Source of the DNA: Actinomycetota bacterium
GTDB taxonomy: Bacteria; Cyanobacteriota; Vampirovibrionia; Obscuribacterales; Obscuribacteraceae
Length of the DNA stretch: 7,250 nt
Direction: 5' to 3'
Assembly: GCA_903970355.1 (NCBI GenBank)
Contig: CAJCIF010000343.1
Span: 1-7,250, forward strand
Position 1 is the stretch's first letter. Each line of letters starts with the position of its first letter. The notes beneath the pieces were generated by a model. The model saw only the letters and a list, made by a program, of their open reading frames with translations, was not told the DNA's origin and made no database searches. Shown piece by piece: positions 1 through 7,250 of this stretch. Made by a program: the position numbers and the translations under genes.

Positions 1-3000
1 TCACTTCCAGTTTCACACCGAGCAGTGATTCCACTATGAGTCTGTATAGCCAACCCGCCGAACCGGTGTACCAGGTCCAGCCACCACGGCCGGTGTGAGG
101 TGGACGAGCATACACATCGCCAGCGACAACATATGGTTCTACTTTGTAAGTGGCAACTCCTTCCGGTGTTCGGCCATGGTTAACGGGGTTGATAATGTTC
201 ATCAATTCCCACGCTCTCTTGCTGTCTCCCATGGCAGCAAATGCCATGGCTGCCCAAATTGCGCTGTGCGTGTATTGTCCCCCATTTTCTCGAACGCCTG
301 GAACGTATCCTTTAATATAGCCGGGTTCCAGATCCGAATTATCAAAGGGTGGATCGAGAAGTTGAATGATGGAAGTATCACGATGCACCAGGAATTTATC
401 GAGCGAGTTCATAGCTTCACGAGTATGTTCCAACTCACCGGCACCAGATAGCACACTCCAACTTTGTGCAATAGAATCGATTCTACATTCGGCATTGCTA
501 ACTGTTCCTAAGGGAGTGCCATTGTCGAAATAAGCTCTTCGATACCATTCTCCGTCCCATCCGTTCTTCTCAATATTGGATCGAATTTCATTTGCTTCAC
601 GTTCACACAGTTCGACGAATTGCTCATCGCCTCTTCTGCGTGCAATTTCTTGAAATTGTTTCAGCACGTCATAGAGAAAGAATGCCAGCCACACACTCTC
701 GCCTTTACCCTTAATGCCAACGAGGCTCATGCCATCGTTCCAGTCACCGCAGCCAATTAAAGGAAGCCCGTGTTCGCCAAATCTTAGTCCGTGCACAATA
801 GCGGCCTTGCAGTGCTCATACAAAGTATCCGAGTGAGCGGATCTATCTGGCAACGCGTAATAGGAATCTTCTTCCGGATTTACCGGTGGTCCCTCCAGGA
901 AATGGATTTGCTCATCTAACACTCCTGTGTCGCCGGTTGACAGGACATATCTGCAGGTTGCAAATGGAAGCCAGAGGAAGTCATCAGAACAGTGAGTTCG
1001 TACGCCTCGCCCAGAAGGTGGGTGCCACCAGTGTTGCGCATCGCCTTCGACAAACTGACGCGTTGCACAAAGAATGAGTTGCTCGCGCAGTAATCTCGGC
1101 TCTGCGTGAATAAGTGCCATCGTATCCTGGATTTGATCGCGAAATCCAAAGGCACCACCAGACTGATAAAAACCGCTTCTGCCCCAGACGCGGCAAGCAA
1201 TATCCTGATACAAAAGCCAACCGTTAGTTAGCATGTTGAGAGAGTCATCGGGAGTCTGAACATTAACAGTGCCCAGGGTATGTTTCCAATACGCGCATAC
1301 TTTTTCAAAAGACTGGTGCCGTGCCTGAAAGCCACGGAATCGATTAACCAGAGTACTTGCATCATTGGCATCTCGGCCGGAGCCCAGTCTGAATATGATG
1401 TCGCGTTCCTGTCCGTCGGCAAGATCGAATTGAATCTGAAGAGCAGTGCAGGGGTCAAGCGCTGCGCCCACTTTATTTGATAGGCGAGCTATGCTCATAG
1501 CAAGCGGATTACGAACGGTGCCGTTTCTTCCCAGAAACTCTACGCGGTCGCAAGTGAAAGTGCGTGTCAAATCATCGACATCGAAGAAGTTGACGCGATC
1601 TTGAAAATCGGTGTTATATGAATTCTGCGCAAAAACAGCGCCCGTTTTGGGGTCTATCTGGGTGACGATCTGCATTGCCGATTTTGGCCGCAAATCTCCG
1701 AGCACCCATTCCACATAGCCTGTAACCGACAGCTTACGTGGTCTTCCTGAGTTATTTCGTACCTTCAGAACAGAGAACTTAATCGGTGCATCCAGCGCTA
1801 CATGAGTAGTTAATTCAGAGACGATGCCCGTTTCAGCATGCTCGAATACACTGTATCCAAATCCGTGTCTGCTCACATAAGGATTGACACCGCTGGCAGG
1901 CAATGGACTGGGTGACCAGAAGTATCCGGTTTCCTGGTCACGTATATAAAATAGTTCTCCGCTTGCATCGGTAACCGGATCATTGTTCCATGGTGTGAGT
2001 CTGAATTCGTGTGCATTCTCCGCCCATGTGTAGGCGACGCCGCTTTCTGAAATGACAGTGCCAAAGTATGGATTAGCGAGAACATTTACCCATGGCGCAG
2101 GTGTCGGCTGGCCAGCCCTTGTGGTAATTACATATTCTCGTCCATCCGGAGTGAAGCCCCCTGTTCCGTTGAAGAGTATTAGATTCCTAGAAGGCGGCTC
2201 AGAGACTGGTTCTGAACGATGTGTTTGTGTAGGCTTGAGGCGAGGCACTCGCACCGGCGTAATGGCGCGTCGACCAAGTTGTTGTTCCAGAGAACCTCGA
2301 CTGTCTGAAATGATCACTCGTGCCACCGATTGCAACAGAGTGCGATCCTCAACTGATACCTGATCGGCTGGCCGCACGAATATTCCCGCTGGCTTTTCAA
2401 CCAGGTTCGCATCTGACACACCCACAATTAGTGCCATTATTTGATCTTGCAAGGCTTGCCGATAACCGGCGTTATCTTCATTCAAAATCATAAGATCTAC
2501 TTTCAGACCTTTCAAACGCCAGTAGGCATGGGCTTGCACTAATTGCCGAACTAATCCTATGTTTTCAGGATGTTTGATCTGCAAGAGAACTATCGGCAGG
2601 TCGCCTGAGATTGCGTATCCCCACAGACCAGATTGTCCGCGGCGATTCTTCACAATTACGCTTGCTTCGGTGCGAAGAAAAGAGTTCGCATAGATAATTG
2701 AATTAGCAAGGCGTCCATAAAGCTGAGCATCAGTTTCGGTGGCGTTCAATTGGCGCAGGACAACTTGCGAGTGTGTCCATGCCAAGTCAAATACGCGTTC
2801 CGCCATACCACGATCACGGTATTTCTCAACTAAGTCGAGAGTTCTTTTTCGATCCTCGGCGATACCGGTAATCATGTTCACCCTGGCTGATTCACCAGGT
2901 TTTAGAGTGATACGGTACCGAATAGAAACGATTGGATCCAATACGGAACCTTGACTGCCAGAAAGCAAGCCATCCGTTTCCATTGCCAGAGGATCGGCTA

Positions 3001-6000
3001 CTGTTCTGCCACGCCCAATAAATTGCGCCCGGTCTGTTTCATAGGAAATCTGATCGACCTTGCCTTCGTGCTCCGCCATGAGATGAAACATATAAGGAGG
3101 GTGTTCATCGGGTGAGCGAGGTCGGCGTGTACAAAGGATTGCATTACTTTGTTCAACTATTTCTGTTTGCACAAATAGGTTACTGAATGCCGGCGCCTGC
3201 GCATCAGCAGCTGATGTCGCCATTACTACCTCAGAATAACTGGTTATGCTAATGGTTCTTGTTATGCTCGATCGATTCGTAAATCGAACCCGACGCAACT
3301 CAATGTCATCCTCCGACGATACGACTATTTCTGTATAGGTATCGATATCAAAGTCGTTTCGTCGAAATTCAACTTTTGCTTCAGAAAAAATAGCAGCGTA
3401 TCCTTCTGAGCGCTTAAGAGTCGGTTGATACGTGTTTGACCATACTTCACCACTGGCGACGTCGCGGACATAACAAAACGTTCCCCAATTATCCAAAGTG
3501 CTGTCTTCACGCCATCTGTTCAGGAACAGATCGTTCAAGCGACTATATCCTCCTCCTGCATTGCTCAGCATGACGTGATATCGGCCATTCGACAGCAAAT
3601 GCACTTCAGGGCTTGGTGTGTCAGGGTCGGTGAACACCCGTACGGGCGATTCCTTGCCGATGGCGCCGCCTGCTCTTGCCGAAATATCACTGCTTTGCCA
3701 GTGCAATGACCCGAGCGTCGGGACGCGCTCTTGCAAGAGCAGCATTGTTGCCTGAAAGGATGGATCAGATTCGAAATATTTTTGCATGGGCTTATCGAGT
3801 AGAAGGTAAGCCATAGATAAAAACGACATAGCCTGATGGTGAGCCATATATGACTGCACAACAATGTAAGGTTTGCCCCGTGGCAAATGCGCCGGCGTGT
3901 AGTCGATCGCTTCATATAGACCATATTTGCCAGCGAATCCATAGGATGCCAGTTTTTGCAGATTTAACAATGCCGCTTCCGGCGCCACCATAAGTGCAAG
4001 TGCAGTTGCATAAGGCGCGATGACCAGATCATCAGCCAAGCCGCGCTTCAATCCCAAACCAGGTACACCGAATGAACGGTACTGGTAAGTTAGCTGAGCA
4101 TCAACCAGGCTGTATCCGGACTCGGAAATACCCCAGGGCACCCCGCGCTGATCACCGTATTCAATTTGTCTTTGCACCGCGGCGTGATAGGTTGTGTCCA
4201 ATAGGGTGTGTTCATAGGTGGGCATTACTGTTAGTGGCATCAAATATTCAAACATCGAGCCGCTCCAGGAAAACAGAACGGCTTCGCCTCCAGCCGTAGT
4301 CAGCAAACGTCCCAAAGCGAACCAACTTTCCTGCGGAAGTTGTCCTTGCGCTATGCCAACGAAATTGCAGAACCTGGATTCTGAAGCGAGCAGGTCATAA
4401 TAGCCGGTATCAAGTCTTCCATCGGTAACGTTATAGCCGATAGCGAGCAAAAGACGGGCTTCATCAAATAGAAAACCATATTCCATTTGGGCAAATTCGC
4501 TTGCCCGTAAACTAAGTTCGTTAAGAGATCTAATTCTTGCATTCGCGCGTTCGCTTGACGTTGCCACCAGCTCCAATAACTGCTGGAGCAACATGCCTTC
4601 TTGAGCCGATCCCGGCGTCGCATGGGCGCGAATTTTCGTCCCGACCGTGCTATCAAGTGCTGCTAATTCACTCATTGTCAGCACTGCTTCCAGTTCGGGC
4701 AATTCATCAATTCCCCGTGCGTTTGGCAGCAATGAAATCCAGGGTGCTAAAAAATGCAAATCAGCCAGAGCATTAGAACTCTGTTCGGCAAGGCACTCCG
4801 CCCAAAAGTGTGCCTCACTCATTGTGGTGCCATCGAGAGCTCGCAGTATTTCTGCACCCCATTTCGAATATCTCTCAAGGTGCGCCACCGTTTCAGCTAG
4901 CAGAGACATTGATGGACTTATGGTTTTCAGACTGGTTTGAAATTGAGTGAGTAGGGCTTTCACGTTAGCTACGTCTGCCTCACGGCCATCATTTTTATAA
5001 GCCATACTCTCAACCAGAACAGCGACCGTATCCGCTAATCCATCAAACACATTCATTCCAACAATCTTTTTATCACGCGATGCAAGAAGACCGGGTCTGA
5101 GAGTAAGCAAATGACCAGCTAAATTGCCGCTATCTACGCTTGATATGTAGATTGGAATAAGCGGTTTAAGAGTCTCCGTATCGTACCAATTGCAAAAATG
5201 GCCACGATGCCTCTCAAGCATGTCCATGGTGTTGAACGTACTCGCAGTGCGTTCTGCTAATTGTCCTGAGGTGATGTATCCAAACTCGTATGCAGTTAAG
5301 TTTGAGAGAAGCGATAAACCGATATTTGTTGGTGAGGTTCGGCGGGCAATTTTTTCGGCCGGTTGCTCCTGAAAATTGTCGGCAGGCAGCCAGTTGTTCT
5401 CCGCCCCGGCAAACTGCTGAAAGAATGCCCATGATCTTCGAGCCAGTTTTCGAAGAAAGAGCGTGTCGCTTTCCGTCAATTTCGCTTCGACTGGAGCAAT
5501 AGGCCTGCTAATCATCCAGGCCGCAATTGGTGCAATTAGCCAGAGAGTGAGAATCGGTGCTGCGATGGGTAAAACTGCCGGTCGTTCCAGGAAAAGGTAA
5601 ATTGCTGTGCCGATTGATATCGGAATGCACACCCACATTTTTTTGAATGCGCCTGAAAGAGTATTCGTTGAAACAGCGTCAGCGGATGTGCTCCACTCAA
5701 GCAAATGGCGGTGAGAGATGACAATTCTATATATGGTTCGGGAAATTGCATCGAGGCTCAACCAGGCCTCGTAAGGCAGGCAAATAAGCGTAAATGCAGC
5801 TTGTCCCAAATGCTGACCGGCAGATCTCACCACGGAGAGCAAATGCTGCTGGAGCATCACGTCCTCTTGTTTCCTGAAGATCTGTTCTCCTGAAGACATC
5901 AGAAAGGGTAATAGGATCATGCCGATGACGGAGAAAGTCCAAAACCAAACGTGAGGAAAAATTGTCCAACCAAGCAGGAGCAAGAATGTTAACGCTACCG

Positions 6001-7250
6001 GTGTGAGGCTGCGCCTTAAGTTGTCCAAAATTTTCCATCTCGACAAGAGCGAGATCTGATTGTGTACTCTGGAACCATCGGGTCCGGGTGGATAGCTGAA
6101 TAGCCACTCAGATATCTGCCAGTCTCCGCGCATCCAGCGAAATCGTCGACTTACGTCTGCGCTATACAGTGAGGGGAATTGTTCGTACAACTGGACATCG
6201 GTCAACAGCCCAGAGCGCGCGTAACATCCCTCCAGTAAATCGTGACTGAGAATGCGATTGTCCGGAAATCTGTTTTTGACTGATAACTCAAATGCATCAA
6301 CATCATAAATACCCTTGCCAATAAACGAACCTTCCGAAAAGAGATCCTGATAGACATCAGAAACCGCACGCGTGTAGGGATCTATGCCAAGTTCACCTCC
6401 ATATAGACGAGCATAAGCAGATGTGTTGATGCTGGGCAAACTGGTGCTGACACGAGGCTGCAGAATGCCGTACCCTTCAGTAACACGATTCTTTGCGTCA
6501 TCCCAAACTGGTCGATTGAGGGGATGCGCCATAGCGCCAACCATTTTACGTCCGACATCTCTGGGAAGCTGAGTATCCGTATCTAAAGTAATTACGTATC
6601 TCACCTGCGACAATGCAGTGGTATCACCTACGATGAGTGAAAAATCGTTGCTACCAGATTCCCGCAAAAACGCATTCAAGGCGGACAGTTTTCCGCGCTT
6701 GCGCTCGTAACCCATAAAAACCTTTTCCTGCTCGTTCCACCGTCGCGGACGGTGGAACAGAAAGAAGTTGTCGCTACCGCCATTCTTGTATTTCTCGTTC
6801 AATTCTTCAATGCGTTCTCTTGCGAGTTGCAAAAGTTCTTCGTCTCCTGGCATTATTTCAGCACTTGCATCCGGAAAATCGGTTAGCAGCCCAAAATACA
6901 AATTGGATATTCGATTAGCCAGAAAGCGCACTTCCAGAGCTTCCGTCAAGCGGTCGATGTTTTCTACTCGCGCCAACATTGTGGGCACTATAACGAGTGT
7001 TTTACATTCTTCCGGAATGGCCTCGGTGAAGTCCAATTGCGGCAGCGCACGCGGTGTGGAAATCAGCATACTGAGCCAATTGACTACGGCGACTGCCAGT
7101 TGCGCTAAACAAAGAAAAAGGACAATAACAATGAGGAAACGCTGCCAATCAACTAAATTGGTTGTTCCTAACCTATGGAGCAGAAACGCGCTCAGAGTAA
7201 TCGTTATTAAACCAATAGCGCCGAGGTATAAAAAGAGAGTCGTACTTTCG
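1..7250 (-). CDS. ndvB: Cyclic beta-1,2-glucan synthase (NdvB/ChvB/Cgs family), partial at both ends
   Basis: This multidomain inner-membrane enzyme builds cyclic beta-1,2-glucan from UDP-glucose; the product goes to the periplasm for osmoadaptation and host interaction. One minus-strand frame is free of stops across the window: 2,416 full codons from 7249 to 2, plus one stray base at each edge. Neither start nor stop is present. Hand translation gives family signatures throughout: YVITLDTDTQLPRD, GYGILQPRV, RRFRWMRGDW, NWLPADNFQE, VDSGNLAGHL, PWGISESGY, HQAMSFLSMAYLLL, ENAHEFRLTPWNNDP, SGFYQSGGAFGFRDQ, GDWNDG, GVRENGGQYTHSA and GRGGWTWYTGSAGW. Known homologues are about 2,800-2,900 residues; in Brucella Cgs the first membrane segment begins near residue 418 (recalled), so about 400 N-terminal residues are missing, plus a short C-terminal tail. 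Residue numbers in this annotation count from the codon at 7249. I see no frameshift, internal stop or insertion. Operon context and regulation cannot be judged because no flanking DNA is visible. Confidence 0.97.
2..1381 (-). other. GH94 phosphorylase catalytic domain, (alpha/alpha)6 barrel, C-terminus beyond the window
   Basis: Fragment residues about 1957-2416. By family knowledge this domain phosphorolyses beta-1,2-linkages and so sets glucan chain length before cyclisation. Conserved blocks in order are TPDDSLNMLTNGWLLYQD, RVWGRSGFYQSGGAFGFRDQ, RQFVEGDAQHWWHPPSGRGV, RTHCSDDFLWLPFA, TLYEHCKAAI, HGLPLIGCGDWNDGMSLVG, NAECRIDSIAQSWSVLSG, LLDPPFD, YVPGVRENGGQYTHSAIW, INPVNHG, YKVEPYVVAGDVY and GRGGWTWYTGSAGWLYR. 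The DWND motif (D2169-W-N-D2172, bases 734-745) holds the candidate general-acid Asp. The His of QYTH and the Thr-Gly of YTGSAG are the likely phosphate-binding residues by analogy with characterised GH94 phosphorylases (inference). No key residue seems lost. The final strands and tail of the protein lie left of base 1. Confidence 0.92.
1382..2170 (-). other. Second beta-sandwich domain of the GH94 unit (Glyco_transf_36-type, copy 2)
   Basis: Fragment residues about 1694-1956 form the N-terminal sandwich of the GH94 phosphorylase unit. Signature blocks are FNGTGGFTPDGREYVI, PAPWVNVLANPYFGTVISES, YTWAENAHEFRLTPWNNDP, LFYIRDQETGYFWSPSPLP, RHGFGYSVFEH, SVTGYVEWVLGDLR, TCDRVEFLGRNGTVRNPLAM and GAALDPCTALQIQFDLADGQ. 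In GH94 enzymes this domain packs against the helical catalytic domain and helps form the active-site rim. ENAHEFRLTPWNND is a hallmark of cyclic glucan synthases and related cellobiose and cellodextrin phosphorylases. It is the better-preserved sandwich copy and sits directly before the catalytic domain. Confidence 0.88.
2171..2863 (-). other. Helical linker region between the two sandwich domains (degenerate phosphorylase-like module)
   Basis: Fragment residues about 1463-1693 join the two sandwiches. The first part is helical in character (EDRKRTLDLVEKYRDRGMAE, then HSQVVLRQLNATETDAQLYG and LANSIIYANSFLR). It leads to GQSGLWGYAISGDLPIVLLQ and the mixed alpha/beta stretch LVQAHAYWRLKGLKVDLMIL. 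It ends in a basic, proline-rich linker (about 1660-1688: RRAITPVRVPRLKPTQTHRS onward). The GQSGLWGYAISGDLPIVLL block occupies the place that GRSGFYQSGGAFGFRDQIQ holds after the second sandwich, suggesting a shortened, non-catalytic relic of a phosphorylase helical domain. No catalytic DWND motif is present here. This reading is inference from similarity seen by eye. Confidence 0.7.
2864..3610 (-). other. First beta-sandwich domain (Glyco_transf_36-type, copy 1)
   Basis: Fragment residues about 1214-1462 form the first of two related beta-sandwich domains. Key blocks are LLSNGRYHVMLSNAGGGYSR, FCYVRDVASGEVWSNTYQPT, VRFTNRSSITRTISITSYSE, RRPRSPDEHPPYMFHLMAEH and ETDRAQFIGRGRTVADPLAM, followed by VLDPIVSIRYRITLKPGESA. 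Such domains in GH94-type proteins are structural and carbohydrate-contacting rather than catalytic. Copy 2 at 1382-2170 matches block by block (YVRDxxSGxxWS against YIRDxETGxFWS, and DRxxFxGR followed by DPLAM against NPLAM). The limits come from where the visible similarity begins and ends. Confidence 0.85.
3773..5458 (-). other. Cyclisation (transglycosylase) domain, GH144-like/GH189, with glucoamylase-like C-terminal part
   Basis: Fragment residues about 598-1159 follow the last membrane helix. By family knowledge this central domain closes the linear beta-1,2-glucan into a ring. Visible conserved blocks are NWLPADNFQE, TSPTNIGLSLLS, LERHRGHFCNWYDTETLKPL, SSVDSGNLAGHL, MEYGFLFDEARLLLAIGYNV, YYDLLASESRF, FSWSGSMFEYLMPL, PWGISESGYS, RSFGVPGLGLKRGL, VIAPYATALALM, YGLYEAIDY and QSYMAHHQAMSFLSMAYLLL. 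Candidate catalytic acids are E1001 (bases 4247-4249), E1043 (4121-4123) and E1113 (3911-3913), all in highly conserved blocks; I cannot say by eye which pair is catalytic. Recent work on Agrobacterium Cgs describes a tyrosine-linked oligosaccharide intermediate. Y689 (5183-5185), in the HFCNWYDT block, is one conserved Tyr to compare, not an assignment. Domain limits are approximate. Confidence 0.88.
5519..5998 (-). other. Second transmembrane block of the glucan synthase
   Basis: Fragment residues about 418-577 contain four clear hydrophobic runs: about 418-437 (starts VALTFLLLLGWTIF), 438-452 (FSVIGMILLPFLM), 539-554 (WVCIPISIGTAIYLFL) and 558-577 (VLPIAAPILTLWLIAP). A weaker hydrophobic run lies near 482-492 (GQAAFTLICLP). 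With the two segments before GT84 this makes six, the number reported for Brucella Cgs. The stretch between the second and third runs carries SLDAISRTIYR and SHRHLLEW, a conserved amphipathic segment in the family. This block probably forms the membrane platform, and perhaps the path near which the glucan chain is handled; that role is inference. Confidence 0.82.
5999..7018 (-). other. GT84 glucosyltransferase catalytic domain
   Basis: Fragment residues about 78-417, predicted cytoplasmic, transfer glucose from UDP-glucose to the growing beta-1,2-glucan. The domain opens with CKTLVIVPTMLARVENI, a typical GT-A first beta-strand with nucleotide-binding loop. It continues through FFLFHRPRRWNE and MGYERKRGKLSALN to the DxD metal and nucleotide-sugar site (D223-T-D225, bases 6575-6583, within LDTDTQLPRD). 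Next are GYGILQPRV and DVYQDLFSEGSFIGKGIYDV. The HD pair (H336-D337, near 6239-6244, in LSHDLLEG) is the candidate for the catalytic Asp of GT2-like enzymes. RRFRW (368-372, bases 6134-6148) is the counterpart of the QxxRW motif. All expected motifs are present, so the domain should be active. The end is set at LSRWKILDNLRRSLTP, just before the next membrane helix. Confidence 0.93.
6734..6758 (-). repeat. Perfect 25-base intragenic hairpin (11-bp arms, 3-base loop)
   Basis: The plus-strand arms gttccaccgtc and gacggtggaac are exact reverse complements separated by gcg. The hairpin lies in the GT84 coding region, over the codons for the conserved FHRPRRWN block. No run of T follows it on either strand, so it does not look like an intrinsic terminator. 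It may simply come from codon choice across the HRPRRW segment. Any effect on translation or mRNA stability is speculation. Confidence 0.6.
7073..7246 (-). other. N-terminal transmembrane pair of the glucan synthase
   Basis: Fragment residues 2-59 hold two hydrophobic stretches. The first is about residues 2-25 (begins STTLFLYLGAIGLI). The second is about residues 38-59 (begins FLIVIVLFLCLAQLAVAVVN). Between them is a short polar loop containing HRLGTTNLVDWQR. In the published Brucella Cgs topology, six membrane segments anchor the protein and the first two lie just before the glucosyltransferase domain, which matches this order. The exact helix ends are estimated by eye. Confidence 0.85.

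Noticed and set aside
229..249. Inverted repeat ccatggca / tgccatgg with a 5-base loop
   Set aside because: The arms fall in the repeated Ala-Met codons of AAMAFAAMG, which explains the symmetry. There is no T run, so it is not a terminator.
95..451. 118-codon plus-strand open frame opposite the GH94 C-terminal region
   Set aside because: It lies antisense to strongly conserved GH94 motifs, its translation resembles no family I recognise, and it has no separate upstream control region. It is a shadow of the minus-strand gene.
2052..2363. 103-codon plus-strand open frame
   Set aside because: It is antisense to the linker and second sandwich. Its basic, Arg-rich composition is what reverse reading of those codons gives, and no domain is recognisable.
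3727..3740. 14-base palindrome gctcttgcaagagc
   Set aside because: It lies within codons for LLLQER. It is a short single occurrence with no promoter context, so I do not call it an operator.
3565..3942. 125-codon minus-strand open frame
   Set aside because: It is out of frame with the conserved QSYMAHHQAMSFLSMAYLLL and sandwich segments, so it is a shadow of the real gene.
4351..4656. 101-codon minus-strand open frame
   Set aside because: It is out of frame with the glucan synthase, which has clear conserved blocks here (MEYGFLFDEARLLL, GYNVTDGR).
5727..6107. 126-codon minus-strand open frame, the longest complete start-to-stop frame noticed
   Set aside because: It is in a different frame from the glucan synthase, which here encodes clear membrane helices and conserved family blocks. 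Its own translation is low-hydrophobicity and unrecognisable.
1..7250. Mobile elements, CRISPR arrays, tRNA or rRNA genes, promoters, terminators or a defence system
   Set aside because: The continuous conserved coding frame leaves no intergenic space, and no direct-repeat array, transposase motif or structured RNA signature was seen on either strand.

Overview
The whole window is one protein-coding gene, read on the minus strand and cut off at both ends. One minus-strand frame (codons whose lowest base is at positions 2, 5, 8 and so on) has no stop codon from 7249 down to 2. This gives 2,416 consecutive codons with neither the true start nor the true stop inside the window. I translated it by hand, and family signatures appear from end to end. 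The product is a cyclic beta-1,2-glucan synthase of the NdvB/ChvB/Cgs family, one of the largest bacterial enzymes. Known members are about 2,800-2,900 residues, so roughly 400 N-terminal residues lie to the right of the window and a few dozen to about 100 C-terminal residues lie to the left.

Reading in gene direction (7250 to 1), the layout is as follows. Two transmembrane segments (about 7246-7073) lead into a cytoplasmic GT84 glucosyltransferase domain (about 7018-5999) with DxD, HD and RRFRW motifs. A second membrane block follows (about 5998-5519). Next comes the cyclisation (transglycosylation) domain, GH144-like/GH189 and partly covered by the 'glucoamylase-like' family (about 5458-3773). 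Then there is a first beta-sandwich (3610-2864), a helical linker that looks like a degenerate phosphorylase module (2863-2171), a second beta-sandwich (2170-1382), and the GH94 phosphorylase (alpha/alpha)6 domain with its DWND motif (1381 to the left edge). The parts work in sequence: GT84 extends a beta-1,2-glucan from UDP-glucose, the GH94 domain trims it by phosphorolysis to set its length, and the middle domain closes the ring. The cyclic glucan is then exported to the periplasm, where it serves in osmoadaptation and host interaction.

The organism is probably a Gram-negative bacterium, since periplasmic cyclic glucan and this architecture are typical of Proteobacteria. GC looks close to half, lower than in the classic rhizobial examples, so it need not be an alphaproteobacterium. 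The sequence alone does not settle the taxon.

There is no intergenic DNA, RNA gene, mobile element, CRISPR array, promoter or terminator. Shorter open frames on either strand are shadows of the long frame. I found no novel system. The points worth a second look are the intact giant frame, the internal duplication in the C-terminal half, and one strong intragenic hairpin.
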